DNA from: Streptomyces cinerochromogenes
GTDB lineage: Bacteria; Actinomycetota; Actinomycetes; Streptomycetales; Streptomycetaceae
DNA length: 64,000 nt
Assembly: GCF_014648635.1 (NCBI RefSeq)
Contig: NZ_BMRM01000001.1
Location: 62,001-126,000 of the forward strand
Direction: 5' to 3'
Both the position numbers and the translations under genes were made by a program. A model generated the notes under the pieces. It saw only the letters and a program-made list of their open reading frames with translations. It was not told the DNA's origin and ran no database searches. Below are positions 56,654-64,000 of this stretch, piece by piece (position 1 is the first letter of the stretch; each line of letters starts with the position of its first letter).

Positions 56654-58485
56654 TCCGCTTCGAGGATGTCAGCGTGACGTACGAAGGTGCCGCCGAACCC
56701 GTCGTCGCCGGTGTGGACTTCGAGGTGCCCGAGGGCGAACTGGTGCTGCTCGCCGGTCCGTCCGGGGTCGGCAAGTCGACCGTGCTGGGCGCGGTCAGCG
56801 GACTGGTCCCGCACTTCACGGGCGGCACCCTGCGCGGACGCGTCACGGTGGCCGGCCGGGACACCCGCACCCACCAGCCGCGGCACCTCGCCGACGTGGT
56901 CGGCACGGTGGGCCAGGACCCGCTCGCACACTTCGTGACCGACACCGTGGAGGACGAACTCGCCTACGGCATGGAGTCGTTGGGCCTCGCCCCGGAGGTG
57001 ATGCGGCGCCGGGTGGAGGAGACCCTCGACCTGCTGGGCCTGGCCGGGCTGCGGGACCGTCCGATCGCGACCCTCTCCGGCGGGCAGCGGCAGCGGGTCG
57101 CGATCGGCTCGGTCCTCACCCCGCACCCGCAGGTCCTGGTCCTGGACGAACCGACCTCGGCACTGGACCCCGCCGCCGCCGAGGAGGTGCTGGCCGTGCT
57201 CCAGCGTCTGGTGCACGACCTGGGCACGACGGTCCTCATGGCCGAACACCGGCTGGAGCGGGTGATCCAGTACGCCGACCGGGTCGTCCTGCTGCCCGGC
57301 CCCGGAGAACCTCCGGTCGTCGGTGCCCCGGCCGAGGTGATGGCCGTCTCCCCCGTCTTCCCGCCGGTGGTGGACCTGGGACGGCTGGCGGGCTGGTCCC
57401 CGCTGCCCCTGACGGTACGGGACGCCCGCCGCAGGGCCGCCGGCCTGAGAGCACGCCTGTCCGCCCGGGCGGAGACCGGTTCCGTGGCTACGGCGACTGC
57501 GGCCGGTCCGGTCACCGCGACCGCGGGCGGTGAAGCCGCCGTGGCCGCGGGCCGCCGCGCCTCGGGGGCGGCACGGGTGGGCACTGGGGGTGCCCCCTCC
57601 GGGGGAGGCGCCGTGCCGGCGCCGGCGAGCGGCCACAGCCTCGGCCGGCCCCGGCACGGTGCACCCGACGTCCCCTCCCCCCGCCGCTCCCTCTTCCGCC
57701 GCCGTCCCGCCGCCGCCCCGGCACCCCGGCGGCCCCCCATCGCCGACGTCCGCTCCCTCTCCCTCCACCGCGACCGTGTCCGGGCGCTCCGGCACGTGAA
57801 CCTCACCGTGGCCCCCGGCGAGACCATCGCCCTCATGGGCCGCAACGGTGCCGGCAAGTCCACCCTGCTCAGCTCCCTCGTCGGCCTGCTCGCCCCCACC
57901 GCCGGCAGCGTCACCGTCGGCGGGCTCACCCCCCACCGCACCCCGCCACCGACCCTCGTACGCGAGGTCGGCCTCGTTCCGCAGGACCCCCGCGACCTGC
58001 TGTACACGGACACGGTCGCCGAGGAGTGCACGGCGGCCGACCGGGACGCGGGCGCCGCACCCGGCACCTGCCGGGCGCTGGTGTCCGGCCTGCTGCCGGG
58101 CATCGCGGACGACACGCACCCCCGGGACCTGTCGGAGGGCCAGTGTCTGGCGCTGGCGCTGGCCGTGGTGCTGACCGCCCGCCCTCCCCTGCTCCTGCTG
58201 GACGAGCCGACGCGCGGCCTGGACTACGCGGCCAAGGCCCGTCTGGTCGCCGTGCTGCGCGGGCTGGCGGCGGAGGGGCACGCGATCGTGCTGGCCACGC
58301 ATGACGTGGAGCTGGCGGCCGAGCTGGCCCACCGGGTGGTGCTGCTCGCCGAGGGCGAGGTGATCGCCGACGGCCCGACGGCCGAGATCGTGGTGTCCTC
58401 CCCGTCCTTCGCGCCGCAGGTGACGAAGATCCTGGCCCCGCAGCGCTGGCTGACGGTGGCCGAGGTGCGGAAGGCGCTGGCATGA
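56650..58485 (+). CDS. ECF transporter ATPase, two fused nucleotide-binding domains
   Basis: A 611-aa protein made of two ABC ATPase domains. Domain 1 has Walker A GPSGVGKSTVL, signature LSGGQRQRVAI and Walker B VLVLDEPTSALDP. Domain 2 has GRNGAGKSTLL, signature LSEGQCLALALA and LLLLDEPTRGLDY. A Gly/Ala/Pro-rich linker of about 90 residues (about 270-360) joins them. It replaces the separate EcfA1/EcfA2 subunits. GTG 56,650 overlaps the EcfT stop, and the S component overlaps its end. Confidence 0.93.
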   Translation: MIRFEDVSVTYEGAAEPVVAGVDFEVPEGELVLLAGPSGVGKSTVLGAVSGLVPHFTGGTLRGRVTVAGRDTRTHQPRHLADVVGTVGQDPLAHFVTDTVEDELAYGMESLGLAPEVMRRRVEETLDLLGLAGLRDRPIATLSGGQRQRVAIGSVLTPHPQVLVLDEPTSALDPAAAEEVLAVLQRLVHDLGTTVLMAEHRLERVIQYADRVVLLPGPGEPPVVGAPAEVMAVSPVFPPVVDLGRLAGWSPLPLTVRDARRRAAGLRARLSARAETGSVATATAAGPVTATAGGEAAVAAGRRASGAARVGTGGAPSGGGAVPAPASGHSLGRPRHGAPDVPSPRRSLFRRRPAAAPAPRRPPIADVRSLSLHRDRVRALRHVNLTVAPGETIALMGRNGAGKSTLLSSLVGLLAPTAGSVTVGGLTPHRTPPPTLVREVGLVPQDPRDLLYTDTVAEECTAADRDAGAAPGTCRALVSGLLPGIADDTHPRDLSEGQCLALALAVVLTARPPLLLLDEPTRGLDYAAKARLVAVLRGLAAEGHAIVLATHDVELAAELAHRVVLLAEGEVIADGPTAEIVVSSPSFAPQVTKILAPQRWLTVAEVRKALA

Positions 58486-59345
58486 ACCGCACACGAACCC
58501 GTGCCCGCACCCGCACCCGCACCGGCCCCCCTACCCGCGTCCACGCCGTCCGTCTCGGCCCCCGCTCGCTCGCCGCGCTGGCGCTGACCAGCGCGGTCGG
58601 TGTGGCCGCCCTGTGCTGGCCCTTCGTCACCCCGCCCGCCTCGCAGGTGAGCGCGCACGCGCAGGACGCGCCGTGGCTCTTCGCGGGCCTGCTCCTCCTG
58701 CTGGTCGCGGTCGTCGCGGCGACGATCTCGGAGTCGGATCTCGGGCCGAAGGCCGTGGCCATGCTGGGGGTGCTGGCCGCGACGGGCGCCGCGCTGCGGC
58801 CGATCGGCGCGGGTACGGCGGGGATCGAGCCGATGTTCTTCCTGATGGTGCTGAGCGGGCGGGTGCTCGGCCCGGGCTTCGGGTTCGCGCTGGGCTCGGT
58901 GACGATGTTCGCCTCCGCGCTGCTCACGGGCGGGGTCGGGCCGTGGCTGCCGTTCCAGATGCTCTCGATGGGGTGGTTCACGATGGGCGCGGGCCTGCTG
59001 CCCGGGGCCAGGGGGCTGCGCGGTCGCGCCGAACTGCTGGTGCTCGCCGGATACGGCTTCCTCGCGGCCTTCGCGTACGGCACGGTCATGAACCTGGCCG
59101 GCTGGACCTTCATGGACGGCGCCGCGTCCGGCATCTCCTTCGTCGCGGGTGCCCCGGTCGCCGTGAACCTGGCCCGGTTCGCCGCGTACTGCGTCGCGAC
59201 CTCGCTCGGCTGGGACCTGGGCCGGGCGCTCTGCACGGTCGTCCTGACCCTCGTCCTCGGTCCGGCGGTGCTGCGGGCCCTGCGCCGGGCCACACGGCGG
59301 GCCGCTTTCGAGACGGCGGTCACATTCGACGGTCCCGGTGCGTGA
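58482..59345 (+). CDS. ECF transporter S component, probable cobalamin-binding (CbrT-like)
   Basis: A 287-aa protein. The N-terminus is Arg/Thr-rich (RTRTRARTRTRT), followed by six or so transmembrane helices (FAGLLLLLVAVVAATISESD; FGFALGSVTMFASALLTGG; PFQMLSMGWFTMGAGLLPGA). The layout matches ECF S components of the CbrT group. Cobalamin as substrate is inferred from the upstream riboswitch and operon. ATG overlaps the ATPase gene end. Confidence 0.9.
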   Translation: MNRTRTRARTRTRTGPPTRVHAVRLGPRSLAALALTSAVGVAALCWPFVTPPASQVSAHAQDAPWLFAGLLLLLVAVVAATISESDLGPKAVAMLGVLAATGAALRPIGAGTAGIEPMFFLMVLSGRVLGPGFGFALGSVTMFASALLTGGVGPWLPFQMLSMGWFTMGAGLLPGARGLRGRAELLVLAGYGFLAAFAYGTVMNLAGWTFMDGAASGISFVAGAPVAVNLARFAAYCVATSLGWDLGRALCTVVLTLVLGPAVLRALRRATRRAAFETAVTFDGPGA

Positions 59346-59676
59346 GGACTCGTACCGCCGCTGTGAGCGCGACGGTGAAGCACCCCACATGACGCACGTC
59401 ACCTACGACGCCGGACCGTAGTCCTCTTTGCCCGATACATCCATCCATGCACCCCTTCTGACCTGCGGATTGCGACGTGGGTCACAGAGGAGATGTTTCC
59501 CTCCTATCCGGCCACAACTAGTAAAAGGGGTCATTGCGGACGGCTTCCGGGCCTGCTTGTCTTGAGGACGTCGCCAGGCACCACGAGCCCACCCGGGCCG
59601 CGGGCCGACGCAGACGGCCACAGCGCGTGGTCCTTCCCTGCGGGCGATCCCCTGTCCCCGACGCAAGAGGTTCTCC
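59346..59676. other. Gene-free interval before the SLT-domain gene
   Basis: No gene is supported on either strand in these 331 bp. The sequence should hold the promoter and a leader of the cell-wall hydrolase gene at 59,677. I looked for the c-di-AMP (ydaO) riboswitch common upstream of such Streptomyces genes and did not find its conserved blocks. Confidence 0.5.
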
Positions 59677-60090
59677 GTGTCCGTCTCCTTCATCCGCCGC
59701 ATCGCTTCCCCGAAGAAGGCCCTCACCGCCGCCGCCGTGGCCGCCGCCACCGCCGGCATGGCGCTGACCGCGGCGCCCGCCCAGGCCGCCACCACGTCCG
59801 CCTCCTCCGCCCAGGCGATCGCGCACCAGATGATCCCGGACGCCGCGCAGTTCAACGCCTTCAGCAAGATCGTCGAGCACGAGAGCGGCTGGAACCCCGC
59901 CGCCACCAACAGCTCTTCCGGCGCCTACGGCCTGGTCCAGGCGCTGCCGGGTTCGAAGATGTCCGCGGCCGGTGCCGACTGGAAGACCAACCCGGCCACC
60001 CAGATCAAGTGGGGCCTGGACTACATGAACTCCCGCTACGGCAGCCCGGTGAAGGCCTGGAGCTTCTGGCAGGCCAACGGCTGGTACTGA
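59677..60090 (+). CDS. Secreted transglycosylase SLT-domain protein
   Basis: A 137-aa protein. The signal peptide ends near AAPAQAA (about residue 38). A compact lysozyme-like domain follows, with the catalytic Glu in IVEHESGWNPAATN (about residue 69), GAYGLVQALPG and WGLDYMNSRYGSP. It ends KAWSFWQANGWY. It cleaves peptidoglycan glycan strands outside the cell. GTG 59,677 is preceded by AAGAGG. The protein is short but complete for this Streptomyces family. Confidence 0.92.
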   Translation: MSVSFIRRIASPKKALTAAAVAAATAGMALTAAPAQAATTSASSAQAIAHQMIPDAAQFNAFSKIVEHESGWNPAATNSSSGAYGLVQALPGSKMSAAGADWKTNPATQIKWGLDYMNSRYGSPVKAWSFWQANGWY

Positions 60091-60297
60091 GCCACCCGGC
60101 ACTGAAGCGGCCCCGCGCGACAGCCACCCCGCGCCGAAGCCGCACCCGCACCCTCGCCTCCGCTCGGCGAGGGTGCGCGCGTGTGTACGCCGAGCGGGCT
60201 GCTTTCCCCCCTCTTTCCCCACGGGCGCGCGTGTCCTCCCCCACGCCCCCGGTGTGACGGACGCAGGCTGCGCCGGAACACGCCCTGCGGAGGAACG

Positions 60298-60984
60298 ATG
60301 ACGGCGCCGACGCCACCGGTGGAGCGGGACCCGGAGAAGCGCGGGCTGCGACTGGTGGCCGTGCTGCTGGGGCTCACCGTGGTCAGCGGCCTGATCGACG
60401 CCGTCTCCTATCTGGGCCTGAGCCGGGTCTTCACCGCCAACATGACCGGCAACGTGGTCGTCCTCGGTTTCGCCGCGGCCGGCGCGCCGGGCTTCTCCGT
60501 CCCGCACACGGCCACTTCCCTGGGCTGCTTCCTGCTCGGCGCGGCGACGGCCGGCCGGGCGGCCCCGCGCCTCGGCGTCGGCTCCCGCCGCCGGGTCCGG
60601 CTCGCCCTGACGGCGGAGGCGGTGCTGGTCGGCGCCGCGGCGGCCGTGGCCTTCGCCCGGCCGGACACACACGGCACCCGGTACGCCCTGATCGCCCTCA
60701 CGGCCTACGCCCTGGGCCTGCGCAACGCCGCGGTGCGCACCCTGCGCGTGGCCGACCTGACCACCACCGTGCTGACGATGACCGTGACCGCCCTGGCCGC
60801 CGAGTTCCGCCTCGCCGACGCGACGGCCCACCGCTCCCCCCGCCGCTCGGCCTCCGTCCTCGCGATGGCCGGCGGCGCCTGTCTGGGCGCGTGGCTGGTC
60901 CGCCACCACGGACCGGGCATCCCCCTCCTGCTCGCGGCACTCGTGTCGGGGGCCCTGGCGATGCTGACGTCCGGACGGGAGTGA
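60298..60984 (+). CDS. YoaK-family membrane protein (DUF1275)
   Basis: A 228-aa protein with about six transmembrane helices. The family blocks are GLIDAVSYLGLSRVFTANMT and GLRNAAVRTLRVADLTTTVL. The function is unknown; some members are suggested transporters. ATG 60,298 has CGGAGG upstream. It stands alone, tail-to-tail with the P450 gene. Confidence 0.9.
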   Translation: MTAPTPPVERDPEKRGLRLVAVLLGLTVVSGLIDAVSYLGLSRVFTANMTGNVVVLGFAAAGAPGFSVPHTATSLGCFLLGAATAGRAAPRLGVGSRRRVRLALTAEAVLVGAAAAVAFARPDTHGTRYALIALTAYALGLRNAAVRTLRVADLTTTVLTMTVTALAAEFRLADATAHRSPRRSASVLAMAGGACLGAWLVRHHGPGIPLLLAALVSGALAMLTSGRE

Positions 60985-61017
60985 CCCGGCCGGCCGGAGC
61001 AGCGGAGCACCCCCGGC

Positions 61018-62256
61018 TCAGCCGGCCGTCACCCGGAGTTCCTTCACCCCGTTGATCCACGCCGAGCGCAGCCGGCGGGGGGCGTCGCCCGTCAGGCGCA
61101 GGCCGGGCATCGCGTCGGCGACGGCGTTGAAGATGAGGTCGATCTCCAGGACCGCGAGGGACTTGCCGAGGCAGTAGTGGGGACCGCCTCCGCCGAAGCC
61201 CAGGTGGGGGTTGGGGTCGCGGGTGATGTCGAAGGTGTCGGGGTCGGTGAAGACCTCCGGGTCGTGGTTGGCGGAGGCGTAGAAGAGCCCGACCCGGTCG
61301 CCCTTCTTCACGAGGACGCCGCCCAGTTCGGTGTCCTGGGTCGCCGTCCGCTGGAAGGCGTTGACCGGGGTCGCCCAGCGGACGATCTCCTCGGCCGTGG
61401 TGGACGGGCGCTCGCGGCGGAAGAGGTCCCACTGGCCGGGGTGGGTGAGGAAGGCGTGCATGCCGTGGGTGATGGCGTTGCGGGTCGTCTCGTTGCCGGC
61501 GACCGCCAGCATCAGCACGAAGAAGCCGAACTCGTCGGAGTTCAGGTTGCCCTCGTCCTCCGCCGCCACCAGGGTCGTCACGATGTCCCGGGCCGGGCAC
61601 CGCTTGCGCTCGGCGGCCATGTTCATGGCGTACGCGATGATCTCGGCGGCCGACTGGGCGCCGACCTCCTCGGTGATCGCGTACTCGGGGTCGTCGTAGG
61701 CGATCATCTTGTTGGACCAGTCGAAGATCCTGGACCGGTCGTCCTGCGGCACGCCGATCAGCTCGGCGATGGCCTGGAGCGGCAGCTCGCACGCGACCTC
61801 GGTGACGAAGTCGAAGGGCCCGGAGCGGGCGCGGGCGGCGGCGGCGATCGCCTCGGCGCGGGCCCGCAGCCGGTCCTCCAGCGCGCGGATGGAGCGTGGC
61901 GTGAACCCGCGCTGCACTATCTGGCGCACCCGCGTATGTTCCGGTGGATCCATGTTGAGCAGGATGAGCCGCTGCGCGTCGATCGCCTCCCGCCGGATGT
62001 GCTCGTTGAAGCGGATGATCGCGGTGTTGAGGGAGGAGGAGAAGAGTTCGGGGTGCGTGGAGACGTACCGGACGTCGGCGTGCCGGGTCACGGCCCAGTA
62101 CCCGGTGTCGGCGAAGCCCGCGACGCCGCGCGGCTGCGGGATCCAGCGGACCGGCTCGGTACGGCGCAGCTCGGCGAACTCCGGGAGGGGCACACGGTGG
62201 TGCAGCAGGTCGGGGTCGGTGAGGTCGAACCCGTCGGGCAGCGCTGGACAGGACAT
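61018..62256 (-). CDS. Cytochrome P450, CYP125-like (steroid C26/27 monooxygenase type)
   Basis: A 412-aa protein starting CPALPDGFDLTDPDLLHHRV, a start characteristic of CYP125-group enzymes. The I-helix is AVAGNETTRNAI, the ExxR is in AEEIVRWATPV, and the haem-binding loop is LGFGGGGPHYCLGKSLA with the Cys ligand. CYP125 oxidises the terminal side-chain carbon of cholesterol or cholestenone. Electrons may come from the ferredoxin at 47,694. A KstR-type box (7 of 8) lies about 50 bp upstream, and the thiolase gene is divergent, matching the cyp125/fadA5 pairing in mycobacteria. Confidence 0.88.
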   Translation of the reverse strand: MSCPALPDGFDLTDPDLLHHRVPLPEFAELRRTEPVRWIPQPRGVAGFADTGYWAVTRHADVRYVSTHPELFSSSLNTAIIRFNEHIRREAIDAQRLILLNMDPPEHTRVRQIVQRGFTPRSIRALEDRLRARAEAIAAAARARSGPFDFVTEVACELPLQAIAELIGVPQDDRSRIFDWSNKMIAYDDPEYAITEEVGAQSAAEIIAYAMNMAAERKRCPARDIVTTLVAAEDEGNLNSDEFGFFVLMLAVAGNETTRNAITHGMHAFLTHPGQWDLFRRERPSTTAEEIVRWATPVNAFQRTATQDTELGGVLVKKGDRVGLFYASANHDPEVFTDPDTFDITRDPNPHLGFGGGGPHYCLGKSLAVLEIDLIFNAVADAMPGLRLTGDAPRRLRSAWINGVKELRVTAG

Positions 62257-62303
62257 CGGCGACTCCAGCCATCTGACGGTCCATCAGCGGGTGCGGTGAA
62301 GGT

Positions 62304-62317
62304 AGTAACGGGTTCTA
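62304..62317 (-). promoter_or_regulatory. KstR-type operator upstream of the P450 gene
   Basis: The plus strand reads AGTAACGGGTTCTA, seven of eight fixed bases of TNNAACNNGTTNNA, 48 bp upstream of the P450 ATG. Confidence 0.55.
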
Positions 62318-62324
62318 CAAGTAG

Positions 62325-63656
<1,332 letters not shown>

Positions 63657-63744
63657 CCCCCTCCCCGGCGGACGCGACAAGGATCACACCGAGCGACACG
63701 CATGTCCGTGGGCGAGCGGGCAGATGTACCTGCGTATCCGCCAT

Positions 63745-63765
63745 TTAGCTGCACTCTGCAGCTAA
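63745..63765. promoter_or_regulatory. Perfect inverted repeat before the MFS symporter gene
   Basis: TTAGCTGCA and TGCAGCTAA flank a 3-nt spacer, with perfect 9-bp arms. It lies about 120 bp upstream of the 63,884 start, next to a TACGACACG -10-like stretch. It has operator form; the regulator is not in the window. Confidence 0.6.
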
Positions 63766-63883
63766 GTGCATACGACACGTAAGGGGCAGAAGTCCCCGTA
63801 TGGTCGATTTTCGGCCCGCAGCACGTCACCGTCGCCGTCCCGGGTCCGTCCCTGTCCCCGTCGAAAGGTAGGCGAGCCCCGTT

Positions 63884-64000
63884 TTGGCGACCGCCACAGC
63901 CGTCATCCCGCACCAGAAGACCCGGCGGGCCACCAAGGCCCGCGACGTCACCGTCACCGACCCCGCGCTCGTCAAGCGCGCCGTGAAGGCGGCCGCGCTC
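63884..64000 (+). CDS. MFS metabolite:H+ symporter (ProP-like), N-terminal start only
   Basis: Thirty-nine codons are visible before the window ends. The segment ARDVTVTDPALVKRAVKAAA matches the N-terminus of Streptomyces MHS-family symporters (proline/betaine or dicarboxylate type), just before their first helix. A TTG start at 63,884 is assumed; AAAGGTAGGC lies upstream. The identity rests on this short segment only. Confidence 0.55.
   Translation, partial: MATATAVIPHQKTRRATKARDVTVTDPALVKRAVKAAAL

Noticed and set aside
59346..59676. c-di-AMP (ydaO) riboswitch upstream of the SLT-domain gene
   Set aside because: Expected because of the gene type, but the conserved aptamer blocks were not found by eye.

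Overview
The window is high-GC actinobacterial DNA with strong third-position GC bias, many GTG starts, ATGA/GTGA gene overlaps and gene families typical of Streptomyces (SigE-family sigma factor, NarL-type two-component genes, GH54 arabinofuranosidase, cobalamin ECF transporter, KstR-like regulator). It is most simply read as a Streptomyces chromosome segment. No tRNA or CRISPR array was seen.

Region 1 (1-14,930) is accessory. A 27-bp direct repeat of the 3' end of the RNase P RNA gene (rnpB, minus strand, 14,509-14,930) recurs at 1,374-1,400, and a 24/27 copy lies at 514-540. I read 1,401-14,508 as a genomic island inserted at the 3' end of rnpB, next to relics of an older insertion. The island carries (a) a minus-strand operon for a graspetide-type RiPP: HATPase protein, small membrane protein, Ser/Thr/Asp-rich precursor, ATP-grasp ligase and a protein-isoaspartyl methyltransferase-like enzyme; (b) an HTH/TPR regulator with a NUDIX hydrolase; (c) debris of an McrB-like ATPase and another NUDIX gene; and (d) a complete type I restriction-modification operon hsdM-hsdS-hsdR. 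No integrase is visible. Upstream of the island are the end of a YcaO (azoline-forming RiPP) gene and an internally deleted copy of the regulator/NUDIX pair.

Region 2 (14,890-25,850) is ordinary core genome: DMT exporter and AraC regulator, MerR regulator, RNB-domain ribonuclease, YaaA, KDPG aldolase, RNase H/phosphatase fusion, C4 zinc-ribbon protein (apparently CTG start), Nif3-like protein and a conserved 52-aa protein.

Region 3 (25,867-50,554) mixes steroid/acyl-CoA type catabolic genes with signalling, envelope and sugar genes. SDR, zinc alcohol dehydrogenase and MaoC hydratase form one operon. A KstR-like TetR gene is at 45,474. Aldehyde dehydrogenase, ferredoxin and an FAD oxidoreductase follow, with a divergent metallo-beta-lactamase-fold gene. 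CYP125-like P450 and FadA5-like thiolase genes lie at 61-63.7 kb. Boxes fitting TNNAACNNGTTNNA precede these units at 28,979, 45,308, 49,463, 62,304 and 62,435, so they probably form one regulon. A TPP riboswitch at about 46.2 kb has no recognisable gene behind it.

Region 4 (50,663-60,984) holds an HTH regulator; a shortened ATP-grasp gene behind a leader with a strong intrinsic terminator and ended by a 170-bp MITE; and a cobalamin-riboswitch operon encoding two membrane-anchored surface proteins (one an alpha/alpha-barrel protein recalling intrinsic factor) plus ECF-T, a fused double ATPase and an ECF S component. An SLT-domain protein and a YoaK-family membrane protein follow. The window ends in the start of an MFS symporter gene behind a palindromic operator-like site.
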